DNA from: CAZAPZ01 sp964487285
GTDB lineage: Bacteria; Campylobacterota_A; Desulfurellia; JAADFJ01
NCBI GenBank assembly: GCA_964487285.1
Contig: CAZAPZ010000001.1
Location: forward strand, 1-41,452
DNA length: 41,452 nt
Direction: 5' to 3'
Position 1 is the stretch's first letter. Every line of letters begins with the position of its first letter. Shown here one piece after another: positions 24,146 through 32,488 of the stretch. Both the position numbers and the translations under genes were made by a program. The notes under the pieces are model-generated. The model searched no databases and was not told the DNA's origin. It saw nothing but the letters and a program-made list of their open reading frames with translations.

Positions 24146-24173
24146 TCATACTAATATAAGAAGGAGGCATGTT

Positions 24174-24548
24174 TTGCTAAATTATAAAATTGAAAACCTT
24201 ATGGCAGACAGCATGAGAACAGAGATAACTAAAATGAATATCATATCATCTAATATTGCCAATATGGATACACCTAATTATAAAGCCAGGAGACTTCAAA
24301 CGGATAACAACAGTTTCAACGATATACTGCTTAAAGTAACTTCACCGAGACATATACAACCATCTTTCACATCAAATAAAATAGTTCTAAGCAATGATAT
24401 AGCAAGAAATGACGGCAATAATGTAAATATGGAAAAAGAAATGGTAAGTATTGCAAAAGTAAAAGTTAAATACGCTCAGATTTCTTCTATGCTACGATTT
24501 AAACTTAATTCCATTAACAATTTGCTCAATCAGGTATCTAGGGTATAA
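24174..24548 (+). CDS. flgB: flagellar rod protein FlgB
   Basis: Proximal rod subunit. The Flg_bb_rod signature is present (MNIISSNIANMDTPNYKARR, about residues 23-42), and the C-terminal helix (MEKEMVSIAKVKVKYAQISS) matches rod proteins. I start at TTG 24174, six bases after AAGGAGG (24161-24167); the ATG at 24169 in that area runs into a stop after two codons, and the frame upstream overlaps the promoter. This gives 124 aa, normal for FlgB. It is the first gene of the operon and is followed by flgC after nine bases. The TTG start is well supported by position. Confidence 0.93.
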   Translation: MLNYKIENLMADSMRTEITKMNIISSNIANMDTPNYKARRLQTDNNSFNDILLKVTSPRHIQPSFTSNKIVLSNDIARNDGNNVNMEKEMVSIAKVKVKYAQISSMLRFKLNSINNLLNQVSRV

Positions 24549-24557
24549 GGTTGAGAA

Positions 24558-24950
24558 ATGAAAGCTTTTGACATTGCGGCAAGCGGATTAAGCGCAGAAC
24601 GTTTTAGAATTGATATTATATCTTCCAATATAGCTAACAGCGATACCATAAAAACCGCTGAAGGCGGTCCGTACAAGAAGCGCTCCGTTATATTTCAAGC
24701 TGTCCCGTTTCAAAACTATCTTTCTAAGGTAAAAGTTGAAGATGTTGTAAGAGACGACAGCCCTCCGAAACTGAAATATGATCCGTCAAATCCGCTGTCC
24801 GATAAAAACGGTTATGTTCATTATCCAAACATAAGTCCTATTGTCGAAATGACCGATATGGTTGAAGCAATGCGTGCATACCAAGCTAATGCATCGGTGA
24901 TAGATGCCGCCAAAAGTATTGCGAAAAATACACTCGCTATACTTGGATAA
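24558..24950 (+). CDS. flgC: flagellar rod protein FlgC
   Basis: Proximal rod subunit that pairs with FlgB. N-terminal signature FDIAASGLSAERFRIDIISS and NIANSDTIKT, C-terminal helix IVEMTDMVEAMRAYQANASV and DAAKSIAKNTLAI, the classic FlgC end. Length of 130 aa is typical (134-140). It starts nine bases after flgB with AAGGTTGAG upstream. The order flgB-flgC-fliE is conserved across bacteria. Confidence 0.95.
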   Translation: MKAFDIAASGLSAERFRIDIISSNIANSDTIKTAEGGPYKKRSVIFQAVPFQNYLSKVKVEDVVRDDSPPKLKYDPSNPLSDKNGYVHYPNISPIVEMTDMVEAMRAYQANASVIDAAKSIAKNTLAILG

Positions 24951-25008
24951 AGAAGACTCTAAAAGATTTTATATAAAAAGATAAGGGTGCGTAACATTGG
25001 ATTATAAC

Positions 25009-25036
25009 TTGAAGTTTCTTAAACTAATTGTATAAT
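25009..25036 (+). promoter_or_regulatory. internal sigma-70-type promoter before fliE
   Basis: TTGAAG (25009-25014), 16 bases, TATAAT (25031-25036), in the 119-base gap between flgC and fliE, the widest gap in the cluster. Start near 25043, 27 bases before fliE. It would let fliE-fliJ be transcribed without the sigma-54 promoter. Confidence 0.6.
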
Positions 25037-25069
25037 AAGGTAAAGTATAGAAAGGGGGATTAACTAAAA

Positions 25070-25357
25070 ATGAATGGCATAAACAAAATAGATAGTGTAA
25101 TATCGGTCGATCCTCTAAAAAAACAGTCAAACGGTGGTGCGGATTTTGGAAAAATTCTATCCGGTTCGATTGAAGCTGTGAATAAACTTCAACAAGAGGC
25201 GGATAACTCTGTAGCAAAAATTGCCGAAGGTAAAAGCGACGATATTGTAGGAACCGTTCTTGCATTAGAGAAGGCTGACCAATCACTTAAATTAATGACC
25301 GAGGTGAGAAATAAAGTTATAGAGGCTTATAATCAGGTGATGCGTATGCAGGTCTAA
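25070..25357 (+). CDS. fliE: flagellar hook-basal body protein FliE
   Basis: Adapter between the MS ring (FliF) and the rod. A 95-residue protein with the conserved C-terminal half: DDIVGTVLALEKADQSLKLM followed by TEVRNKVIEAYNQVMRMQV, the family hallmark. The start at 25070 has AAAGGGGGA about eleven bases upstream, slightly far. fliF begins five bases after its stop. Identity is secure from motif, size and position. Confidence 0.95.
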   Translation: MNGINKIDSVISVDPLKKQSNGGADFGKILSGSIEAVNKLQQEADNSVAKIAEGKSDDIVGTVLALEKADQSLKLMTEVRNKVIEAYNQVMRMQV

Positions 25358-25362
25358 GCTGA

Positions 25363-26943
25363 ATGGATTTTAGCCTTTTATTACAAGAAATATCCAAGCT
25401 ATTTAAAAACTTGTCGGTATCACAAAAGGTCATACTGACATTTTTTACTACTTTAATGTTAGCGGGTCTAATTGTTTTGTCATTTTCCGAGGGTGGCAGC
25501 AAACCATATTCATTGCTATATTCCGGACTGACTCCATCCGATACATCGAAAATTATTGCCGAACTTAAATCTTCGCATGTAAAGTATAAGCTTGCGGGAG
25601 AAGGAACAATAGATGTTCAGAGTGACAAAATTTTTGATGTGCGTATGCAGCTTGCATCAAAAAATCTTCCATCCGGCGGTGTTGTAGGCTTTGAATTGTT
25701 TGATAAATCCAACTTTGGAACAACGGATTTTGTGAACAACATCAACTACCAAAGGGCGCTTTCGGGTGAGCTTACAAGAACTATAAACAGTCTTGATGAA
25801 GTTAAAAATAGCAGAGTGCAAATAGCCATACCAAAGCCGTCAATCTTTGTTTCTAAACAGCAAAGCCCGTCTGCAAGCGTTGTTCTTTCGCTGAATTATA
25901 ATATTTCTATGGCGTCTGTTAGGGCTATTCAACATATTGTTGCTTCAAGCATCCCGGGAATGAAAACAAGAGATGTTACTGTTGTTAGTACGGACGGAAC
26001 TTTATTGAGCAGATCCAAAGAAATGGCTGTAAGTGATGAAAAAATTAAATATCAAAGACAGATTGAGCAGCTGCTTGAAAATAAAGTTAGAAGACTTCTC
26101 GCCCCGATTGTGGGAAATAAATTAACGGTGGCAATAAAGGTTGATGCCGACTTTAGTAAGAGTAGTAAGCAGTCGATTGTTTATGACCCTAATTCTGTTC
26201 CTGTAAGCGAGGAAACTACAAGTGAGAAAAACGGAGCCTCATCTTCAGGTGTGCCGGGAGTAGTTTCCAATGTTACCAGTTCACCTACAGCTCAATCTGT
26301 ACCCATTTCATCATCTAAGAAAAAGACAGTAACTAATTTTGATGTTGGAAAAATTATCACGCAGAATAGCTTGGAACCTGGAAGAATCAAACGTGTCACA
26401 GCATCTGTTATTGTTGACGGCAGCTATGTTATGAATAAAAAAAAGAAGGTATATGTGAAACGTTCAAGCCAGCAAATGGCACAGTTAAAAAGTCTTATTG
26501 CTTCGGCCATAGGTTACGACAAAAATAGAGGAGATTCGCTGACCGTTGCAAATGTTCAGTTTGCGTTGCCTGCAGTATTAGCTATACAAAAAATTAGCAC
26601 TGTGCAAAAATTATTAAATAAATTAAAAGAGTTTTTGCCTATTTTGCGCTACCTTTTTGGACTTATAGCTGTTATGTTTTTATACCTGTTTGTTGCCAGG
26701 CCTCTTGTAAAAAACCTCTCCAAGCCGATTGCCGAAATTGATTCGTCCGGTGGTATTGACAGAACGGTTGTGGGTCAAAAGGTTTCAGATATCGAAGCTA
26801 AAGTTAAAAGAGAGATTGAGGTCGAATCTCAGCTGACAGAGACTCAGATAAAAGAGAAAGAATTTAATAATTCAGTTAAGAAAAAAGTTAACGATGTACC
26901 TGAAACCGCAACTACAGTACTTAGAGGGTGGCTAAACGAATAG
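25363..26943 (+). CDS. fliF: flagellar MS-ring protein FliF
   Basis: Forms the membrane ring on which the flagellum is built. Two membrane segments bracket a large periplasmic part: about residues 23-41 (VILTFFTTLMLAGLIVLSF) and about 425-448. The ring-building motifs are visible (LLYSGLTPSD; SKNLPSGGVVGFELFDKSNF; NYQRALSGELTRTI; RVQIAIPKPSIF). The cytoplasmic tail ends VLRGWLNE, the FliG-binding end. Length of 526 aa is normal. Its last bases run into the start region of fliG. Confidence 0.95.
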   Translation: MDFSLLLQEISKLFKNLSVSQKVILTFFTTLMLAGLIVLSFSEGGSKPYSLLYSGLTPSDTSKIIAELKSSHVKYKLAGEGTIDVQSDKIFDVRMQLASKNLPSGGVVGFELFDKSNFGTTDFVNNINYQRALSGELTRTINSLDEVKNSRVQIAIPKPSIFVSKQQSPSASVVLSLNYNISMASVRAIQHIVASSIPGMKTRDVTVVSTDGTLLSRSKEMAVSDEKIKYQRQIEQLLENKVRRLLAPIVGNKLTVAIKVDADFSKSSKQSIVYDPNSVPVSEETTSEKNGASSSGVPGVVSNVTSSPTAQSVPISSSKKKTVTNFDVGKIITQNSLEPGRIKRVTASVIVDGSYVMNKKKKVYVKRSSQQMAQLKSLIASAIGYDKNRGDSLTVANVQFALPAVLAIQKISTVQKLLNKLKEFLPILRYLFGLIAVMFLYLFVARPLVKNLSKPIAEIDSSGGIDRTVVGQKVSDIEAKVKREIEVESQLTETQIKEKEFNNSVKKKVNDVPETATTVLRGWLNE

Positions 26944-26948
26944 TTGAA

Positions 26949-27974
26949 ATGGGTAAAATAAGTGAAATTTCTGATAAGCTGCCAGGAATAAGAAAAGCGG
27001 CCATTGTTACAGTTGCTCTTGGCGAGAAACTGGCTGGAAATATATATAAATATTTGAGTAAAGATGAAATAGCTTTAATATCCGAAGAGGTTGCCAGAAC
27101 AAAAAAGGTTGACAAATCTGTTGAAGCATCAGTATTGAAAGAGTTCTACAATCTTGTGATGGCAAACCAATATGTTAATGAGGGCGGCTTTGAATATGCA
27201 AAAGAATTAATACTGAAAAGACTGCCTGAAAATGAGGCTAAGGCTATAATATTAAGAATTGAAAAAACACTAAGGTATGGAAATAGTTTTGCATTTCTTT
27301 CTAAAATAGGAGCTTCTGAATTAATAAAGTTTCTTAAAGATGAGCGTCCGCAAACAGTTGCAGTTGTACTTTCAAACATGAAGCCTAAGCAAGCAGCGGA
27401 AATTTTATCTAAATTAGAAGAAAAACTTCAAAATAAAGTTATGTTGAGGATGGCAAGTACAGAAAATGTCTCTCCAGAAGTACTAAAGCAGGTTTCCGAG
27501 ATTTTAAATGCTCGCCTTAAAAATGTCTCCGTATCTGAGGGTATAAAGGTTGGAGGCATTGATAATGTTGCTGAGATTTTTAACAATATGGAAAGAGAAA
27601 ATTCCAAAAAAATACTTGAAAATTTATCCAAAGAGGATGAAAAGTTAGCATCAAAGATCAGGGATCTGATGTTTGTGTTTGATGACATAGTTAAACTTGA
27701 TAACAAAGATATTCAGGAAATACTCAAGCGAATTGATAAAAAAAATCTTATTGTTGCTCTTAAAGGGACAACTGAGGAAATAAAGGAGAGATTCTTATCC
27801 AACATGAGTCACCGTGCTTCAGATACCATAAAAGAAGAGATGGATTATTTGGGATCAGTTAAAGTAAAAGAGGTTTCCGAAGCGCAGCACAGTATAGTAG
27901 AAGAGATAAGAGCTATGGATGATGAAGGCATCATATCAACTTCTGCTGGTGAGGATGACCAATATGTCTCTTAA
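26949..27974 (+). CDS. fliG: flagellar motor switch protein FliG
   Basis: Rotor protein that contacts FliF, FliM and the stator. N-terminal GIRKAAIVTVALGEKLAG, then GGFEYAKELI, middle domain with the EHPQ motif present as ERPQ (FLKDERPQTVAVVLS), and C-terminal MFVFDDIVKLDNKDIQEILK with the charged torque helix. The frame opens with GTG at 26928 inside fliF, but the ATG at 26949, five bases after the fliF stop, gives the usual N-terminus; neither has a good ribosome-binding site, so the start is uncertain. Size (341 aa) is normal. The His-to-Arg change in EHPQ is worth noting since that motif touches FliM. Confidence 0.93.
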   Translation: MGKISEISDKLPGIRKAAIVTVALGEKLAGNIYKYLSKDEIALISEEVARTKKVDKSVEASVLKEFYNLVMANQYVNEGGFEYAKELILKRLPENEAKAIILRIEKTLRYGNSFAFLSKIGASELIKFLKDERPQTVAVVLSNMKPKQAAEILSKLEEKLQNKVMLRMASTENVSPEVLKQVSEILNARLKNVSVSEGIKVGGIDNVAEIFNNMERENSKKILENLSKEDEKLASKIRDLMFVFDDIVKLDNKDIQEILKRIDKKNLIVALKGTTEEIKERFLSNMSHRASDTIKEEMDYLGSVKVKEVSEAQHSIVEEIRAMDDEGIISTSAGEDDQYVS

Positions 27975-28578
27975 AAAATTGGATAGCTACGATCTTAAAA
28001 CAGACGAAGATGCCAATAGCCTATTTAGTCGGCTCAGTGGAAAATCGGAAGGATTAGCGGACATATACAAAAAGAAATATGATGAAGGATATAACAAGGG
28101 CAGGGAAGACGGAATAGCTACCGGAGAAAATTCTGCCGAATCCACTTTAAAAGGTCTGTATGATAAAGCATTTGGGAATATTGATTCATCGGTAAAAAAA
28201 CTTGATCTTTTATACGATAACTATATGACCATAATTAATAGCCTTGAAGAAGGTCTGCCTGATTTAATAGCAGCTGTATCCGAGAATCTAATTTATGAAA
28301 AACTTGATAAAGACGATGGTACTATAATCAAAAAGGTGGTTGACAAGATAGTAGAAAAGATAAATTCGAAATTTGTTGTTTATGCATCCGAAGATGATAA
28401 AAAGAAAATGAGTTTTTCAGAATCTTTTGATATTAAAAGTGATAAAGAGCTGAAAATAGGAGATATTGTTATAGACTGGAAATATGGAAAAATAGACGGC
28501 AGAATAAAAACCAGGATTAAAAACATAGAAAATCAGATTAAAGGTATAAAACTTGAAGAGTTTATCAAAAAGAATTAA
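27964..28578 (+). CDS. fliH: flagellar assembly protein FliH
   Basis: Regulator of the export ATPase. About 204 residues: a charged N-terminus, the Gly-x-x-x-Gly helix typical of FliH (KKYDEGYNKGREDGIATGEN), a long helical middle, and a C-terminal domain like V-ATPase subunit E (GDIVIDWKYGKIDGRI). The longer frame begins at 27919, but the ATG at 27964, nine bases after GAGG, gives a sensible start and overlaps the fliG stop by 11 bases. It overlaps fliI by 26 bases. Sequence is poorly conserved in this family; identification rests on the motif and the position between fliG and fliI. Confidence 0.85.
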   Translation: MSLKKLDSYDLKTDEDANSLFSRLSGKSEGLADIYKKKYDEGYNKGREDGIATGENSAESTLKGLYDKAFGNIDSSVKKLDLLYDNYMTIINSLEEGLPDLIAAVSENLIYEKLDKDDGTIIKKVVDKIVEKINSKFVVYASEDDKKKMSFSESFDIKSDKELKIGDIVIDWKYGKIDGRIKTRIKNIENQIKGIKLEEFIKKN

Positions 28579-29857
28579 AACTTTAGAAAACGCTGATTCT
28601 TTGAGCTATTACGGAAAGATTGAAAAGGTTGTAGGCTTAACTTTGCAGGCAGTCGGTGTGCCTGCACAATTGGGCGGTATATGCGATATTCACATTGGCA
28701 ACAGACATCTTTTGGCTGAGGTTGTAGGATTTGATAATGAAAAGATTTTTTTAATGCCGTTAGGTAATACGAAAGGTATATATTCAGGCTGCCAAGTAAC
28801 ATTGAATAATAAAAAACTTTCCATTGAATGCAGCAATAAACTTCTCGGGCGAGTAATAGACGGAATGGGCATACCTATTGATTCTAAAGGTGACATTTTG
28901 CCTGACATAGAATATCCGCTATACGCTGATCCTATTTTGCCTTTATCAAGAGGAATAATAAACGAACCGCTTGAGACAGGTGTTAAAGCTATTGATTGTT
29001 TCACAACGCTCGGCAAAGGTCAGAAAATAGGAATTTTTGCCGGATCGGGAGTGGGTAAAAGCACTCTAATGGGGATGATTGCAAGAAACAGCAATGCAGA
29101 TGTGAATGTTATAGCACTTATAGGCGAACGGGGACGTGAGGTGAAAGAATTTATTGAAAGAGACTTGGGAGATGGACTGAAACGCTCTGTGGTTGTTGCT
29201 GCAACCAGTGAACAGCCGCCTCTTGTGAGGCGAGAAGCAGCATTTTGTGCAACTGCTATTGCGGAGTTTTTTAGAGATCAGGGCAAGGATGTGCTTATGA
29301 TGATGGATTCTGTTACCCGTTTTGCAATGGCGCAGAGAGAGATAGGACTTTCCATAGGTGAACCCCCGTCAACCAAGGGATACACGCCTTCGGTCTTTTC
29401 GCTTCTTCCTAAACTAATGGAAAGAGCCGGCAAAATAAATAATTCCGGAAGCATAACAGCTATATATACCGTATTAGTTGATGCGGATGATTTTAACGAA
29501 CCGATTTCAGATGCTTGCCGATCAATATTGGATGGTCATATTACTCTTTCTCGGAGGATTGCCGAGAGTGGAAAATATCCTGCAATTGATGTCAACAAAA
29601 GCATATCTCGTTTAATGCCATATATTCAAACAAAAGAGGTGATGGATATTTCAATAAAAGCCAAGCATTTGAAAGCAATATATGATGAGAATAGCGATTT
29701 GATTAAAATTGGAGCATATAAGAAAGGTGCGGATCGTTCGATTGACGAGGCGATTTCCAAAGTACCTCTGATAGATAATTTTTTAGAACAGTCATCCGAT
29801 AAATGGTTTGACAGCAAAAAATGCTCGATAGAATTAGGTAAAATTACTCAGCAATGA
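28553..29857 (+). CDS. fliI: flagellum-specific ATPase FliI
   Basis: Hexameric ATPase of flagellar type III export, related to the F1 beta subunit. Walker A GSGVGKST (164-171), catalytic glutamate in ALIGERGREVKEF (E192), Walker B VLMMMDSVTRFA (D252), and QREIGLSIGEPPSTKGYTPS, all standard. Translation probably starts at TTG 28553: AAAGG lies about nine bases upstream, the resulting 434 residues are full length, and no ATG occurs before the core domain. It overlaps fliH by 26 bases and is overlapped by the next gene as ATGA. Confidence 0.95.
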   Translation: MKSLSKRIKTLENADSLSYYGKIEKVVGLTLQAVGVPAQLGGICDIHIGNRHLLAEVVGFDNEKIFLMPLGNTKGIYSGCQVTLNNKKLSIECSNKLLGRVIDGMGIPIDSKGDILPDIEYPLYADPILPLSRGIINEPLETGVKAIDCFTTLGKGQKIGIFAGSGVGKSTLMGMIARNSNADVNVIALIGERGREVKEFIERDLGDGLKRSVVVAATSEQPPLVRREAAFCATAIAEFFRDQGKDVLMMMDSVTRFAMAQREIGLSIGEPPSTKGYTPSVFSLLPKLMERAGKINNSGSITAIYTVLVDADDFNEPISDACRSILDGHITLSRRIAESGKYPAIDVNKSISRLMPYIQTKEVMDISIKAKHLKAIYDENSDLIKIGAYKKGADRSIDEAISKVPLIDNFLEQSSDKWFDSKKCSIELGKITQQ

Positions 29858-30762
29858 TTGCCATGATGAGAAAAAGGATTAAAACGCTATCTAAAATTAT
29901 ACATATAAAAACCGGGTTGATGAACGGTTTAAGAATGATTATGAGCGGTTATATTAAAGATGAACTAAAAATAGAAGGAAAAATTAAAGAAAAAAACGAT
30001 TTACTTAAAAAAAACGAGCTCCAATTCAAGCGGTTATTGACTAAAGAAAAACTTAATATACAAAAAATTAGAAATATATCTCTTGAATACGATTTAAATC
30101 AAAAAGAAAAGAAAGAGTTAAATCAGAGTCGGAAAAGATTGACCGAAAAAATAGATGAGCTTATAGGACGAATCACCGAAGTACATAAGGAGATCAAACT
30201 GTTTGGATCTTTGAAAGAAAAGAGACAGCAGGATATTAACGAAGAGCAGGAAAAAATAGAGCAAAAAATGAATGATGAATCTGCAAATAATCAGTATCTG
30301 AGAAAAATGAAAACATTAACAGTGATTATATTGTTAATTTTATTTCCTGTTATTGTAAATGCAGGGAAAGTAACCAACCAAACCAGTTCCAATTCAAGCT
30401 CATATTTGTATGAAAATCAGATTAAGGCGAGTATATCGAATCTGAAAAGTCTCAAAACTAAAGTAATGGCAGAACAGAAGAGATTGCAAGCTCTTATAAA
30501 GAAATATAACGATGCAAGATCGGCAATGGAAGCAACTGCCAAACAGTTAGAGAATAGAAATTATAAGATGATAGGCAGCATATATGGAAATACCGATCCT
30601 CAATCATCCGCTAAGTCCTTGTCTTTGTTATCATCAGTTGATGCAGCTAAAATTTTATCAGCGATGCCAGGTAGGAAGGCAGGTAAAATTTTGTCGGTCA
30701 TGGGAGCTGCTACTGCATCAAGAATTACATTAGAGATGATTAAACTCGGTGTTATCAAGTGA
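29854..30762 (+). CDS. FliJ-like coiled coil fused to MotE-like domain
   Basis: The gene after fliI should encode FliJ (about 147 aa), the coiled-coil export chaperone-escort. Residues 1-150 fit: almost wholly charged helix with heptad character. Without a stop the frame continues at Met152 into MKTLTVIILLILFPVIVNAG, a perfect-looking signal peptide or membrane anchor, then a second coiled coil (about 190-245) and a MotE/MgtE_N-like end (SSVDAAKILSAMPGRKAGKI, LSVMGAATASRITLEM). MotE-type proteins are periplasmic partners of the motor. The fusion would put FliJ in the cytoplasm and MotE in the periplasm with one membrane pass, which is topologically consistent. A lost stop codon, or an extra internal start at 30307, are alternatives. 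Confidence 0.75.
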   Translation: MIAMMRKRIKTLSKIIHIKTGLMNGLRMIMSGYIKDELKIEGKIKEKNDLLKKNELQFKRLLTKEKLNIQKIRNISLEYDLNQKEKKELNQSRKRLTEKIDELIGRITEVHKEIKLFGSLKEKRQQDINEEQEKIEQKMNDESANNQYLRKMKTLTVIILLILFPVIVNAGKVTNQTSSNSSSYLYENQIKASISNLKSLKTKVMAEQKRLQALIKKYNDARSAMEATAKQLENRNYKMIGSIYGNTDPQSSAKSLSLLSSVDAAKILSAMPGRKAGKILSVMGAATASRITLEMIKLGVIK

Positions 30763-30809
30763 CTGATGGGAATGACGTAACTTGTGAGTCAAGAATAAAG
30801 GAGAAAGGG

Positions 30810-30827
30810 TAAAAGATTCCTCTTTTA
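30810..30827. terminator. possible bidirectional terminator hairpin
   Basis: TAAAAGA (30810-30816), loop TTCC, TCTTTTA (30821-30827), followed by TT on the plus strand and preceded by A-rich sequence on the left. It lies between the convergent ends of the flagellar operon and pyrG. The stem is AT-only, so the energy is low. Confidence 0.35.
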
Positions 30828-30836
30828 TTTACTCTA

Positions 30837-32480
30837 TCATCTACCATGTTGATTCTGCAGACTCTTTCTGATAAGCGCTACAAACAGGGGATGCGGCCTT
30901 TCAAGCGATGATTCAAATTCAGGATGAAATTGACATCCCACATAGAAGGGATGTTCTCTAAGCTCAACTATCTCAACTAATTTTCCATCTTCCGATACTC
31001 CTGCGATTTTCAGTCCTTTTTTAATGAATTCATCGGCGTTTTTTAGTTCAAATTCATAACGGTGCCTATGCCTCTCATATACGGAAGCTAAATTTGCATA
31101 GCAGGTTGATACCATTGTATGAGGCTCCATTATGCACAAGTATTCGCCAAGTCTCATTGTTCCGCCTTTATCATCGTCTGCACCTCTATGAACAGTTTGA
31201 CCATTTTTATCTATCCAGCTTGTTGCCAAACTAATTACGGGGTGTTTTGTTTTAAGATCAAATTCAGTAGAATTAGCATCTTTATACCCCAATACATTTC
31301 GCGCAAACTCTATAACAGCACATTGCATGCCGAGACAGATGCCCAGTGTCGGAATCTTATTTGTTCTTGCAAATTTTAAAGTTTTTATTTTGCCTTCTAT
31401 GCCTCTTGTGCCGAACCCGCCAGGAATAATTATTCCATCTGCAGAGCTCAATTTATCTTTTGCTGATTTCAAATCGTTTAGAATGTCTTCTGCATCAATC
31501 CATAGAATTTCTGCGGCTGCTCCCATATTTGCTGCGGCATGTTTTATTGAAGCATCAAGACTTTTGTACGATTCTTTAAGTCCCATATATTTTCCAACCA
31601 TAGCAATTTTTACTGTTGCGTAGGGTTCGTTCATCCTTTCCACAAGTTGTTTCCAGTTTGACATATCAAGTGGTTTCGGGTGCTGCAGCTTCAATTTTTT
31701 GATAACGATATCGTCGATCCCCTCTTCATGAAGTTTCATTGGCACATTATAAACATTTTCTACATCAATAGCTGTAATAACGGAGTTTTTCTCAACATTA
31801 CAAAAAAGTGAAATTTTATCTTTTATATCATCATCGAGAGCTTTTTCGGTTCTGCACAATAGAATATCAGGTCTTATTCCAAGTGATTGAAGTTCCTTAA
31901 CGCTTCTTTGCGTAGGTTTAGTTTTGATTTCATCTGAAACCTTGATGTACGGAACAAGTGTAAGCAGTATGTATAGAATATTTTCCCTTCCGACGTCATA
32001 TTTCAGCTGTCTTGCCGCTTCAACAAATGGAAGGTTTTCTATATCACCGATTGTTCCTCCAATTTCAATAAGTGTTATATCGTGCCCAGTAGTAACATTA
32101 TTCATTCTCAGCTTTATTTCGTCGGTGATATGGGGTACAACTTGAACCGTTTTACCGAGATATTCTCCTCTTCTTTCCTTAGCTATAACTGTTTGATAAA
32201 CCTGGCCTGTTGTGAAATTGTTCAGCTTGCCAAGTTTGGCATGTGTAAACCGCTCATAATGGCCAAGATCCAGATCGGTTTCTGCTCCATCTGCAGTTAC
32301 ATAGACTTCTCCATGCTGGTATGGACTCATTGTGCCGGGGTCAACATTGATATATGGATCTATTTTTTGAATTGTTATATTGTAGCCTCTTGATTCAAGC
32401 AGTTTTCCTAAAGATGCGGTAGCAATGCCTTTGCCAAGTGATGATATAACGCCTCCAAACACTATTATAAACTTTTTCAT
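30837..32480 (-). CDS. pyrG: CTP synthase
   Basis: Converts UTP to CTP with glutamine and ATP, cytoplasmic. The N-terminal synthetase domain (GGVISSLGKGIATASLGKLL, residues 9-28; KIDPYINVDPGTMSPYQHGE, 39-58) is followed by a class I glutamine amidotransferase domain with nucleophile C382 in LGICLGMQ, oxyanion GGFGTRG and H519/E521 in HPEF. Length of 547 aa is normal. AGGAG precedes the ATG and the gene begins eight bases after the peptide-binding protein gene, so it is the last member of the long minus-strand run from proA. Confidence 0.97.
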   Translation of the reverse strand: MKKFIIVFGGVISSLGKGIATASLGKLLESRGYNITIQKIDPYINVDPGTMSPYQHGEVYVTADGAETDLDLGHYERFTHAKLGKLNNFTTGQVYQTVIAKERRGEYLGKTVQVVPHITDEIKLRMNNVTTGHDITLIEIGGTIGDIENLPFVEAARQLKYDVGRENILYILLTLVPYIKVSDEIKTKPTQRSVKELQSLGIRPDILLCRTEKALDDDIKDKISLFCNVEKNSVITAIDVENVYNVPMKLHEEGIDDIVIKKLKLQHPKPLDMSNWKQLVERMNEPYATVKIAMVGKYMGLKESYKSLDASIKHAAANMGAAAEILWIDAEDILNDLKSAKDKLSSADGIIIPGGFGTRGIEGKIKTLKFARTNKIPTLGICLGMQCAVIEFARNVLGYKDANSTEFDLKTKHPVISLATSWIDKNGQTVHRGADDDKGGTMRLGEYLCIMEPHTMVSTCYANLASVYERHRHRYEFELKNADEFIKKGLKIAGVSEDGKLVEIVELREHPFYVGCQFHPEFESSLERPHPLFVALIRKSLQNQHGR

Positions 32481-32488
32481 TATTTCTC

